Assembly: GCF_001294575.1 (NCBI RefSeq)
Contig: NZ_CP012676.1
Coordinates: 3,300,001-3,364,000, forward strand
Length of the DNA: 64,000 nucleotides
From: Pseudomonas versuta
GTDB taxonomy: Bacteria > Pseudomonadota > Gammaproteobacteria > Pseudomonadales > Pseudomonadaceae
Reading direction: 5' to 3'
Below, one piece after another: positions 40,853 to 49,577 of this stretch. The first letter of the stretch is position 1. Each line of letters starts with the position of its first letter. A program made the position numbers and the translations under genes. The notes beneath the pieces are model-generated. The model did no database searches and was not told the DNA's origin. It was given only the letters and a program-made list of their open reading frames with translations.

Positions 40853-40900
40853 AAAATCGTGCCTCAGGCTGTCCATTGGCCCGCGAGGTGGCACGATTTT
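40853..40900. repeat. 11-bp inverted repeat upstream of the LysE exporter
   Basis: AAAATCGTGCC and GGCACGATTTT are perfect inverse copies with a 26-base spacer, about 15 bases before the start codon on the complementary strand. Possibly an operator or a leader hairpin. Confidence 0.5.
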
Positions 40901-40958
40901 GCACGTTCGGCAGCGCTCTGTAACCGAATGCCCGGGAAAAATTTGCATAGGGCTCAAC

Positions 40959-40979
40959 AAAACCCTCAACGCGGGTTTT
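40959..40979 (-). terminator. Terminator of the YceI-clsB operon
   Basis: AAAACCC and GGGTTTT pair over a 7-base loop; on the complementary strand the stem ends in TTTT. It follows the clsB stop by seven bases. Confidence 0.65.
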
Positions 40980-40985
40980 GCCGGG

Positions 40986-42143
40986 CTAGTGGCGGCGTCC
41001 CAGAACGTTAACCACCAGACGGTCAACCCAGCCCCAGATTCGCTGTTTGACCCGTCGCCATAGAGGACGGGACTGCCAGGCTTGCAGGCTGATGGGCAGG
41101 CTCTGGGCGAAGTCGGTGACAAAACTGGCGGCCACTGCCTGAGTCAACGCGGGGTCCAGCGCTTCGAGATTGGCTTCAAGGTTAAAGCGCAAATTCCAGT
41201 GATCGAAGTTGCACGAGCCAATACTCACCCAATCGTCGATCAGGACCATTTTCAGATGCAAAAAACACGGCTGGTATTCAAATATCTGCACCCCGGACTT
41301 GAGTAGCCGCGGGTAGTAACGATGCCCGGCATAGCGTACGGATGGATGATCGGTACGCGGCCCTGTCAGCAACAAGCGCACATCGACCCCCCTGTTCGCC
41401 GCACGACGCAACGAACGCCGAACGCTCCAGGTGGGCAGGAAATAAGGCGTGGCCAGCCAGATGCGATGTTGCGCACTGTTAATCGCACGCACCAGCGATT
41501 GCAGAATATCGCGGTGTTGATGGGCATCGGCATATGCCACGCGCCCCATACCGTCTCCTTCATCGGGGACCCGCGGCAGACGCGGCAAGCCGAAGTGCGT
41601 CGCCGGTCTCCAGGCCTTACGGCTGATATTGGCGCGCCACTGGCGATCAAACAGCATCTGCCAGTCCTGCACCAACGGACCTTCGATGGCGACCATGACT
41701 TCATGCCAGTCGCAGGTGTTTTGGCCGGGCTGCCAAAATTCATCGGTCACCCCGGTGCCACCGACCACGGCCAATTGATGATCCACCAGCAATAGCTTGC
41801 GATGATCGCGATACAGGTTATTCAGCCCCCGGCGCCAGCTCAACCGGTTGTAGAACCTGAGTTCGACCCCGGCATCGGTCAGTCTGCGCCGCAAGCCCGT
41901 GGTAAACGCCAGGCTGCCGTATCCGTCAAACAGACAACGCACCCGCACTTCGCGCCAGGCCGCCTGTTCCAGGGCCTGAACAATGGCTTCGGCACAGTCG
42001 CCGGCCTCAACCAGATACAGCTCCAGATCGACATGTTCTTGCGCCTGGTCGATAGCCGCCAGCATGCGAGGGAAAAATTGCAGCCCGTCAATCAGCAACT
42101 CGAATTGATTGGCGCTGCGCCATGGAAACACTGCGCCGGCCAT
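40986..42143 (-). CDS. clsB: Cardiolipin synthase, ClsB-like (phospholipase D family)
   Basis: A 385-residue enzyme with two HKD motifs: YRDHRKLLLVDHQLAVVGGTG and FLHLKMVLIDDWVSIGSCNFD. Such ClsB-type proteins join phosphatidylglycerol with another phospholipid to form cardiolipin. There is no long N-terminal membrane pair as in ClsA. It starts two bases after the YceI stop, so the two are co-transcribed. The clsB symbol is by family. Confidence 0.85.
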   Translation of the reverse strand: MAGAVFPWRSANQFELLIDGLQFFPRMLAAIDQAQEHVDLELYLVEAGDCAEAIVQALEQAAWREVRVRCLFDGYGSLAFTTGLRRRLTDAGVELRFYNRLSWRRGLNNLYRDHRKLLLVDHQLAVVGGTGVTDEFWQPGQNTCDWHEVMVAIEGPLVQDWQMLFDRQWRANISRKAWRPATHFGLPRLPRVPDEGDGMGRVAYADAHQHRDILQSLVRAINSAQHRIWLATPYFLPTWSVRRSLRRAANRGVDVRLLLTGPRTDHPSVRYAGHRYYPRLLKSGVQIFEYQPCFLHLKMVLIDDWVSIGSCNFDHWNLRFNLEANLEALDPALTQAVAASFVTDFAQSLPISLQAWQSRPLWRRVKQRIWGWVDRLVVNVLGRRH

Positions 42144-42144
42144 A

Positions 42145-42735
42145 TCAGCGGGCCGTGAAAATCAGCACCGCACCCACCGGTACTGAAAAGCTGATAGCCG
42201 ACAAGCCGGCCAATTTACGCAGTGTTTCAAGTGGCGGCTGCAAGCCAAAGTCTTCGGCTTGCAGCATCAGCGGTTCAAGCGTGACGACTTGAAAGCGTCG
42301 TTCATCAAGACGCGTTGCCAGAAGTTCGGCCTCGTAGGTGTGCTGTTTGCCACGCAAGCTGACCGTGACCGGCAAGTGCAGTTCCAGCTGCGCACCGCTG
42401 GCAAGGTCATTGATGGGCTGCAGATCTATCTGCGCGGTGATTTGCGCTTCCGGGAAGTTTTTGAAATCGAACAACAGGTCACGCATACGCTCATCGCGCA
42501 ACGGCACCGCACTGTTGACCGAGTCCATTTCGATGCGCAGTTGCGCGTGGCCCTTACGGTCGACTTTGCCGTGCAGCACTAAAAAACGATGCACGTTGGC
42601 GACATTGGCATTTTGCGTGGTGATAAATGACAGCCTTGAAGACTCACCGTCCAGGTACCAGTTGGCCTGGGCAGACAGGCTCACGCCGAGCGTCAGCAAC
42701 AGGGCGCAGACAGAAGATAAAAACGCTTTGAACAT
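42145..42735 (-). CDS. YceI family periplasmic protein
   Basis: A 196-residue secreted protein with a signal peptide (VCALLLTLGVSLSAQA, cut before NWYLDG) and a lipocalin-like YceI barrel: SRLSFITTQNANVANVHRF, GHAQLRIEMDSVNSAVPLRDERM, DLLFDFKNFPEAQITAQ. YceI proteins bind lipid-like molecules such as polyisoprenoids. Linked to clsB, so a role at the membrane is likely; the exact ligand is unknown. Confidence 0.9.
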   Translation of the reverse strand: MFKAFLSSVCALLLTLGVSLSAQANWYLDGESSRLSFITTQNANVANVHRFLVLHGKVDRKGHAQLRIEMDSVNSAVPLRDERMRDLLFDFKNFPEAQITAQIDLQPINDLASGAQLELHLPVTVSLRGKQHTYEAELLATRLDERRFQVVTLEPLMLQAEDFGLQPPLETLRKLAGLSAISFSVPVGAVLIFTAR

Positions 42736-42997
42736 AAAAACTCATAGGCAGATAAACGTGGACGAACATTACCCCGAGTCCGGGTACATGCAAGCGCTGT
42801 GGCGGAATTTTTTCACACTGAAGTAGGACGCCGATCCCGGCTTGCAGTTCCACCGGACCACACCGGCATAAAGCCTGTCATACAAGCATCATCCAAACGT
42901 CATGGTGATGACATTGCACCTGCCTAGCCTGAAGTTGCACACCTCAGTCGATTGGCAGAAAACCAAGGCAGGCGCAGTGCCTGCACGGAGATTCGCA

Positions 42998-43753
42998 ATG
43001 TCCCAGATCGCCCGTATCCGCGACACCGTTCAAGAACGACGCCTGAAGGCAGAGCGCCTGATCGGCCCCGGCGCCTTGCGTGAAGCTCAAGCCCTGCGTT
43101 TTCGTGTTTTTAGCGGCGAATTGAAAGCAACGCTCAAGAGTGCAGAACGTGAACTGGATGAAGATGATTACGACGCTCATTGCGAACATATCGGCGTTCG
43201 TGACCTCAACAGCGGCCAACTGGTAGCCACGACCCGCCTGCTCGATCATTACGCGGCACTCAGCATCGGCCGTTTCTACAGCGAAGAAGAATTCAGCCTT
43301 CACGGGCTGGCACACCTGCAAGGGCCCGTGCTGGAGATAGGCCGCACCTGCGTCGACCCGGCCTATCGCAATGGCGGCACCATCGCCGTGCTCTGGGGTG
43401 AGTTGGCCGAGGCTCTGAACCGGGGTGACTACCACTACCTCATGGGGTGCGCGAGCATTCCGATGCACGACGGCGGCATCCAGGCACAGGCGATCATGCA
43501 GCGTTTGCGCGAACGCTATCTGAGCACCGAACACGTGCGCGCAGAGCCCAAAAAGCCGCTACCGGCTCTGGATATTCCAGCCAATGTCATCACCGAAATG
43601 CCGCCGTTGCTCAAGGCCTACATGCGCCTGGGCGCCAAGATCTGTGGCGAGCCGTGCTGGGATGAGGACTTTCAGGTAGCCGATGTTTTTATCCTGCTCA
43701 AGCGTGACGAGTTGTGCCCGCGTTATGCCCGTCACTTCAAGGCGGCGATGTAA
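42998..43753 (+). CDS. olsB: L-ornithine N-alpha-acyltransferase OlsB
   Basis: First enzyme of ornithine-lipid synthesis: transfers a 3-hydroxyacyl group from ACP to ornithine. It has 251 residues. [17 protein letters not shown] at the start, [20 protein letters not shown], and [22 protein letters not shown] are OlsB/GNAT-like segments, with [14 protein letters not shown] after them. CGGAG lies before the ATG at 42998. Its TAA overlaps the olsA ATG (TAATG), so the pair is translationally coupled. Ornithine lipids replace phospholipids when phosphate is low. Confidence 0.94.
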   Translation: MSQIARIRDTVQERRLKAERLIGPGALREAQALRFRVFSGELKATLKSAERELDEDDYDAHCEHIGVRDLNSGQLVATTRLLDHYAALSIGRFYSEEEFSLHGLAHLQGPVLEIGRTCVDPAYRNGGTIAVLWGELAEALNRGDYHYLMGCASIPMHDGGIQAQAIMQRLRERYLSTEHVRAEPKKPLPALDIPANVITEMPPLLKAYMRLGAKICGEPCWDEDFQVADVFILLKRDELCPRYARHFKAAM

Positions 43754-44598
43754 TGAATCGCCTGCGCCAATATGGGCGTGTGGCACGGGTTCTCGCCGTG
43801 GTCGGCCTGGGCTTGGGCATGGCAAGTCTGTTCGGGCTGATGGAGCGTTTGCACCTCGACGGTACGATGGCCCGTCGACAACGCTGGTCGCAGTTTTTTA
43901 TGACCCGGCTATGTGATGCCCTGCCCTTTCGCGTCAAGGTGCTCGGTGAGGTGCCGACAGTGCCAATGCTCTGGGTCAGCAACCACGTGTCCTGGACTGA
44001 CATTGCCCTGCTCGGGCAGCTGACGCCGCTGTCTTTCCTGTCCAAGGCCGAAGTCCGCGGCTGGCCAGTGGCAGGCTGGCTGGCGGTCAAGGCCGGCAGC
44101 CTGTTCATTCGCCGGGGGGCGGGCGACAGCCAGCTGATTCGCCAGCAAATGAGCCAGCATTTGCAACAACAGCTGCCCTTGCTGATGTTTCCCGAAGGCA
44201 CCACCACCGATGGACGCTCCGTACGTACCTTTCATGGACGCTTGCTGTCGGCAGCCATTGACAGTCGAGTGCCGCTGCAGCCAGTCGCCATTCGCTATTT
44301 ACGCGATGGTGAGGCCGATATGGTTGCACCGTTTATTGGCGATGATGATTTGCTGTCCCATTTGTTGCGCTTGTTTCGCCATGATCAGGCCGATGTCGAG
44401 ATTCACCTGCTTGAGCCCATTGCCTGTCACCAGCAGGAACGTGCGGTGCTGGCTTTTAGAGCGCAGGAGGCGATACGGGGAGTGGTGACCCGCCCTCTAT
44501 GCGGCAGCGGGCCGGGCGTGCGTGGCGCAGGTTTAAACCCGGGCGATCAAGACGACACTGACCGCTGCTGCGCAGCAAAACTCTGCAGCTGCGGATAA
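43753..44598 (+). CDS. olsA: Lyso-ornithine lipid O-acyltransferase OlsA
   Basis: Second enzyme of ornithine-lipid synthesis, a PlsC-type acyltransferase. It has 281 residues, one N-terminal hydrophobic helix (VLAVVGLGLGMASLFGLM), the NHxxxxD motif in WVSNHVSWTDIALLG and the glycerol-phosphate site FPEGTTTDGRSV. Its start overlaps olsB. The last 30 residues (from CGSGPGVRGAG, rich in Cys and Asp) look atypical and run 52 bases into the convergent acpH; this might be a normal tail or a frameshifted end. Confidence 0.92.
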   Translation: MNRLRQYGRVARVLAVVGLGLGMASLFGLMERLHLDGTMARRQRWSQFFMTRLCDALPFRVKVLGEVPTVPMLWVSNHVSWTDIALLGQLTPLSFLSKAEVRGWPVAGWLAVKAGSLFIRRGAGDSQLIRQQMSQHLQQQLPLLMFPEGTTTDGRSVRTFHGRLLSAAIDSRVPLQPVAIRYLRDGEADMVAPFIGDDDLLSHLLRLFRHDQADVEIHLLEPIACHQQERAVLAFRAQEAIRGVVTRPLCGSGPGVRGAGLNPGDQDDTDRCCAAKLCSCG

Positions 44599-45131
44599 AA
44601 CGCCCGAAAATCTTCACTCAAGGGTTCATAAAGAGCATTGAGGTCCGCCATCGCCCCGGCCAACTCTTCGGGCCGTGAAAGACGTCGCGCAATGCCTTTG
44701 AATACCTGCTCCAACACCGAAAAGTCGCGATACGACCCCAGCCAGTCATGCGCGGCCATGTGTGGAGCGATGGCGGCCAGACGCCTGGGCAATTGCGGCT
44801 GCGCCACCAGCACCCGGTAGAACCCCGAGGTAAAGCGATCCAGGGGGCCTTCGCCGTACTGTGCCCAGTCCCGGGCCAGGCAATGGTCGAAAAAAACGTC
44901 AAGCACAATGCCGGCATAGCGCCTGCGAGTCTGGCTGAAACGCGACAGCGACCGGTCGACCAGGGGGTGTGCATCGGTAAACACATCAATGCTGCGATGC
45001 AGCTGGATCGCAGCTTCGATTTGTGGACTGTACTCACCTTGCAGCCGTCCTTTGACAAAGTCGCCGTACAGGCTTCCGAGTAATTCTTCAGGACGCTGGC
45101 CGCCAAGGTGCAGATGTGCGAGATAATTCAT
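44547..45131 (-). CDS. acpH: ACP phosphodiesterase
   Basis: Removes the 4'-phosphopantetheine arm from acyl carrier protein (family DUF479). It has 194 residues, as in E. coli AcpH. The metal-dependent HD-like motifs are MNYLAHLHLG, LLGSLYGDFVKG, IQLHRSIDVFTDAHP and LDVFFDHCLARDW. In P. aeruginosa the same gene lies between olsBA and pyeR-pyeM-xenB, as here. Confidence 0.92.
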   Translation of the reverse strand: MNYLAHLHLGGQRPEELLGSLYGDFVKGRLQGEYSPQIEAAIQLHRSIDVFTDAHPLVDRSLSRFSQTRRRYAGIVLDVFFDHCLARDWAQYGEGPLDRFTSGFYRVLVAQPQLPRRLAAIAPHMAAHDWLGSYRDFSVLEQVFKGIARRLSRPEELAGAMADLNALYEPLSEDFRAFYPQLQSFAAQQRSVSS

Positions 45132-45173
45132 GCCGGGCAGTTTACCACTGCCACACCAATATCGTTATAACCC

Positions 45174-45262
45174 GATATATCGATTTAATCTGAAGCCAGA
45201 ACAAAATCATATTTGTATATCGCGATATAACGATTTAAAGTTCGCCTTATCGCGATATAACG
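45174..45262. promoter_or_regulatory. Repeated PyeR (ArsR-type) operators
   Basis: TATATCGCGATATA at 45216 is a perfect 14-bp palindrome; its core TATCGCGATA recurs at 45248, with CGCGATATAACG exactly 30 bases apart. A diverged third copy, GATATATCGATTTAA, lies at 45174 and resembles GATATAACGATTTAA at 45224. The set covers the region just before pyeR, as expected for an autoregulated ArsR repressor. Confidence 0.75.
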
Positions 45263-45272
45263 CTGCATCTCA

Positions 45273-45590
45273 ATGAGCACCGCCATCATGCCGATCGACC
45301 TCGACGAAATAATAAAAGCGCTGGCACACCCAGTACGCCGAGAAATCATTTGCCTGCTTAAAAACGCGCAAGTGGAGTTCCCCGACCAGCATCACAGCAC
45401 CGAACACGGCGTCTGCGCCGGGCAGTTCGACCAACGTTTCGGCCTGTCGCAATCCACTGTCTCTGCCCATCTCGCCACCCTGCAACGCGCCGGTCTGATC
45501 ACTAGCCAGAAGGTTGGCCAGTGGCACTTTTTCAAACGTAATGAGGAAACCATCAAGGCTTTCCTCGCGACAATGAACCAAGAGCTTTAA
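45273..45590 (+). CDS. pyeR: ArsR family repressor PyeR
   Basis: A 105-residue winged-helix repressor. ALAHPVRREIICLLKNA is the ArsR opening and FGLSQSTVSAHLATLQRAGLI the recognition helix. No metal motif such as ELCVCDL is present, so it is not an arsenic sensor. In P. aeruginosa the homologue (PA4354) autoregulates pyeR-pyeM-xenB; the same three genes follow here. An ATG at 45288 is an alternative start; neither has a clear ribosome site. Confidence 0.9.
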   Translation: MSTAIMPIDLDEIIKALAHPVRREIICLLKNAQVEFPDQHHSTEHGVCAGQFDQRFGLSQSTVSAHLATLQRAGLITSQKVGQWHFFKRNEETIKAFLATMNQEL

Positions 45591-45602
45591 CAAGGATTTC
45601 CA

Positions 45603-46769
45603 ATGCCTCTCTCGCTACTCATTCTGGCGCTCAGCGCTTTCGCCATCGGGACCACAGAGTTCGTGATCATGGGGTTGTTGCCCGATGTCGCCGCGGACCT
45701 CGGGGTTTCGATCCCGGGAGCAGGCTGGCTCGTGACCGGTTATGCCCTGGGTGTAGCTATCGGAGCCCCGTTCATGGCACTGGCCACCGCCAAATTGCCG
45801 CGCAAGGCCGCGCTGGTAGCGCTGATGGTGATATTCATCATCGGTAACCTGCTCTGCGCACTGGCCAGTGATTACAACGTACTGATGTTTGCCCGTGTGG
45901 TAACGGCCCTGTGCCATGGCGCGTTCTTTGGTATTGGTTCGGTCGTGGCTGCAGGCCTGGTGCCTGCCAACAAACGCGCTTCGGCAGTGGCGCTGATGTT
46001 CACCGGCCTGACCCTGGCAAACGTGCTGGGCGTGCCCTTGGGGACCGCCCTCGGCCAGGCAGCAGGATGGCGTTCGACGTTTTTCGCAGTAACCGTGATT
46101 GGCGTAATAGCGCTGATTGGCCTGATCCGCTTTCTTCCCGCCAGGCGCGATGAAGAGAAACTCGACATGCGTGCCGAACTGGCCGCACTCAAGGGGGCCG
46201 GGATCTGGCTCTCGTTAAGCATGACGGCGCTGTTTTCCGCGTCGATGTTCACCCTGTTCACTTACGTCGCGCCGTTGCTGGGTGATGTCACCGGTGTCTC
46301 GCCAAAAGGCGTGACCTGGACCCTGCTGCTGATCGGCCTGGGCCTGACGGTGGGCAACATCATCGGCGGCAAGCTGGCCGACAAGCGCCTGGCTGCCACA
46401 TTGATCGGCGTATTCATCTCAATGGCGGTTATTTCGACCGTACTGAGCTGGACCAGCGTCGCCCTGATTCCGACCGAGATCACATTGTTCCTGTGGGCCA
46501 CCGCGTCGTTTGCCGCCGTACCCGCGCTGCAAGTGAACGTTGTGACCTTCGGCAAGGCCGCCCCCAATCTGGTGTCCACGCTGAACATCGGTGCATTCAA
46601 CATCGGTAACGCGCTGGGTGCCTGGGTTGGCGGCAGCGTGATTGCCCACGGCTTCGGCCTCACCAGCGTGCCACTCGCTGCCGCGGCTTTAGCCGTGCTG
46701 GCGCTGCTGGTCACCCTGATTACTTTTCGCCAGAACGGCAATTCCGAGCTGGCTGCTACCACACACTAA
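45603..46769 (+). CDS. pyeM: MFS transporter PyeM
   Basis: A 388-residue, 12-helix major-facilitator protein of the DHA1/AraJ group. ALSAFAIGTTEFVIMGLLPDVA is the family opening, LVTGYALGVAIGAPFMALA the second helix and RVVTALCHGAFFGIG the fourth. It is likely an efflux pump. It lies 12 bases after pyeR and before xenB in one operon. Substrate unknown. Confidence 0.9.
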   Translation: MPLSLLILALSAFAIGTTEFVIMGLLPDVAADLGVSIPGAGWLVTGYALGVAIGAPFMALATAKLPRKAALVALMVIFIIGNLLCALASDYNVLMFARVVTALCHGAFFGIGSVVAAGLVPANKRASAVALMFTGLTLANVLGVPLGTALGQAAGWRSTFFAVTVIGVIALIGLIRFLPARRDEEKLDMRAELAALKGAGIWLSLSMTALFSASMFTLFTYVAPLLGDVTGVSPKGVTWTLLLIGLGLTVGNIIGGKLADKRLAATLIGVFISMAVISTVLSWTSVALIPTEITLFLWATASFAAVPALQVNVVTFGKAAPNLVSTLNIGAFNIGNALGAWVGGSVIAHGFGLTSVPLAAAALAVLALLVTLITFRQNGNSELAATTH

Positions 46770-46789
46770 TCCTTGCGAGGGCTGCATAA

Positions 46790-47839
46790 ATGACCACGAT
46801 TTTCGATCCGATCAAGCTGGGCGACCTTGAACTGCCTAACCGCATCATCATGGCCCCCCTCACCCGCTGCCGCGCCGATGAAGGGCGGGTTCCAAACGCG
46901 CTGATGGCTGAATATTACGTTCAGCGCGCGTCAGCAGGCCTGATCCTGAGCGAAGCCACTTCGGTAACGCCGATGGGCGTTGGCTACCCTGACACCCCTG
47001 GCATCTGGTCTGCCGACCAGGTCCGAGGCTGGACCAACATCACCAAGGCGGTACACGCGGCCGGTGGCCGTATCGCGCTGCAGTTGTGGCACGTTGGCCG
47101 GATCTCCCACGAGATCTATCTGAACGGGGAAGCCCCTGTTGCACCCTGCGCCATTGCAGCCAAAGGCCATGTAAGCCTGGTGCGCCCGATGGTTGATTTC
47201 CCGACGCCACGCGCACTGGAAACCGCCGAGATTGCAGACATTGTCGAGGCTTACCGCACCGGTGCCGAGAACGCCAAGGCCGCAGGTTTTGACGGCGTAG
47301 AAATCCATGGCGCCAATGGTTACTTGCTCGATCAGTTCCTGCAAAGCAGCACCAACACGCGCACTGACCAATACGGAGGTTCAGTCGAGAACCGCGCTCG
47401 TCTGTTACTGGAAGTCACCGATGCCGCCATTGATATCTGGGGCGCGGGCCGCGTTGGCGTGCATTTGTCGCCACGTGCCGACCTGCATGACATGGGTGAT
47501 GAGAATCTGGCTGAAACCTTTGGTTATGTAGCCCGTGAACTCGGCAAGCGCGGCATCGCCTATATCTGTGCCCGCGAGCATGAAGCGGCAGACAGCCTCG
47601 GCCCGCAGCTCAAGGCAGCCTTTGGCGGCCCGTACATCGTCAATGAGCGCTTCACAAAAGACAGCGCCAATGCCTGGATCGCAGCGGGTAAAGCCGATGC
47701 TGTCGCATTCGGTGTGCCATTCATTGCCAACCCAGACCTGCCAGCACGCCTGAAGGCCGATGCACCGCTCAATGAAGCGCATCCAGAGACCTTCTATGCC
47801 AAAGGTCCTGTCGGCTATATCGACTATCCAACGCTGTAA
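46790..47839 (+). CDS. xenB: Old-yellow-enzyme alkene/xenobiotic reductase XenB
   Basis: FMN enzyme that reduces activated alkenes and nitro compounds with NAD(P)H. It has 349 residues in a TIM barrel: NRIIMAPLTRCRADEG, LQLWHVGRISHE, GVEIHGANGYLLDQFLQ and NTRTDQYGGSVENRARL carry the flavin and substrate His/Asn/Tyr residues. It ends the pyeR-pyeM-xenB operon and is followed by a strong terminator. Confidence 0.93.
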   Translation: MTTIFDPIKLGDLELPNRIIMAPLTRCRADEGRVPNALMAEYYVQRASAGLILSEATSVTPMGVGYPDTPGIWSADQVRGWTNITKAVHAAGGRIALQLWHVGRISHEIYLNGEAPVAPCAIAAKGHVSLVRPMVDFPTPRALETAEIADIVEAYRTGAENAKAAGFDGVEIHGANGYLLDQFLQSSTNTRTDQYGGSVENRARLLLEVTDAAIDIWGAGRVGVHLSPRADLHDMGDENLAETFGYVARELGKRGIAYICAREHEAADSLGPQLKAAFGGPYIVNERFTKDSANAWIAAGKADAVAFGVPFIANPDLPARLKADAPLNEAHPETFYAKGPVGYIDYPTL

Positions 47840-47890
47840 TCGCAGAGCGGGAACGGGTTCATCCTGAACAGGTTTCACACCTGCTACGAA

Positions 47891-47920
47891 AAACGCCCAA
47901 GGCCATGGCCTTGGGCGTTT
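47891..47920. terminator. Bidirectional terminator between xenB and rsmZ
   Basis: AAACGCCCAAGGCC and GGCCTTGGGCGTTT are a perfect 14-bp stem with a 2-base loop, flanked by A and T runs. It serves the convergent xenB and rsmZ/rpoS transcripts. Confidence 0.93.
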
Positions 47921-47985
47921 TGCATTTTATTCGGGTGAACGGTCCGTCAACATGGCTGCAACTGCGAACACATTTTTCAAGGCAA

Positions 47986-48114
47986 AAAAAAGGGGCGGTT
48001 TGACCCGCCCACATTTTTTCCCTATTCCCTTTTATCCCTTTCATCATCCTGATGAATCGCATCATGCGATGTCCTTCAGCGTTCATCCTTGAGCACTGTG
48101 TCGATCCGTCGACA
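47986..48114 (-). ncRNA. rsmZ: Small regulatory RNA RsmZ
   Basis: An RNA of about 129 bases that soaks up the translational repressors RsmA/RsmE. On the complementary strand it opens TGTCGACGGATCGACA, a perfect hairpin with GGA in the loop, and carries seven GGA motifs in all (ACGGATC, AAGGATG, AAGGACA, CAGGATG and three GGGA). It ends in a GGGCGG/CCGCCC hairpin with a T run near 47984. Opening and length match P. fluorescens RsmZ. It lies after rpoS in the same direction, its known place, and a GacA box is upstream. The frame at 47859-48086 over it is not a gene. Confidence 0.9.
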
Positions 48115-48420
48115 CAGTTGAGATACTAAAGCCTTTAAAAATGGCTGCAAGCACATCAGTTAGGATTTGTTATTGCAGATCAGTTTTTAAAAAAGTATAA
48201 AACCTTTTAAATTCAACAAGTTAAAATATATTTAAGTAACAAAAAGACTATCTGCAAGTCCCTTTCCGCACTTGGCTTACATAAAAAGTAAGCAAAGGCT
48301 TACAGCCCCTGACAGATAAACTTCCCCACGGTCCCTGACTGCACATTTGAAAGTAACCCGCGGCCCGCGCGTACATAAAAAACCCCTCGGGCGGGCATTG
48401 ATCCAGATTGTGCATGCATA
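48115..48420. other. rsmZ upstream region, A+T-rich
   Basis: Contains the rsmZ promoter (a TAGTAT-like -10 just before 48114) and the GacA box; the stretch 48120-48260 is strongly A/T-rich, which is common for upstream activation regions. No gene seen. Confidence 0.5.
48287..48304 (-). promoter_or_regulatory. GacA box (upstream activating sequence) of rsmZ
   Basis: TGTAAG-N6-CTTACT on the complementary strand matches the GacA consensus TGTAAG-N6-CTTACA at 11 of 12 positions. Its centre is about 181 bp before the rsmZ start, as in other pseudomonads. Confidence 0.88.
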
Positions 48421-48449
48421 AAAAAACCCCGAATAATTCGGGGTTTTTT
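48421..48449 (-). terminator. Terminator of rpoS
   Basis: CCCCGAA and TTCGGGG form a stem over a 3-base loop, with six A and six T flanking. On the complementary strand it lies 17 bases after the rpoS stop. Confidence 0.93.
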
Positions 48450-48466
48450 AGCTATCAGGACGCCTG

Positions 48467-49471
<1,005 letters not shown>

Positions 49472-49536
49472 TGTTGTAGTCCTTTGGTGAGTTCGACCTC
49501 AAGCTCAAGCATCGCCTATATCCTTGGCAACGCTGG

Positions 49537-49568
49537 AGCCTGTTCCTTAACTACATCAGGAACAGGCT
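49537..49568. repeat. 11-bp hairpin in the rpoS leader
   Basis: AGCCTGTTCCT and AGGAACAGGCT pair perfectly over a 10-base loop. It lies between nlpD and rpoS, with no T run, so it may be an RNA structure in the rpoS leader or a partial nlpD end. Confidence 0.6.
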
Positions 49569-49577
49569 GGTAACCGA

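Noticed and set aside
45216..45262. CRISPR-like repeats
   Set aside because: Only two or three short palindromic copies, 30-50 bases apart, with no uniform spacers or cas genes; better read as ArsR operators.
47859..48086. 75-codon open frame over rsmZ
   Set aside because: Overlaps the small RNA and a terminator; Met/Cys-rich with no similarity.
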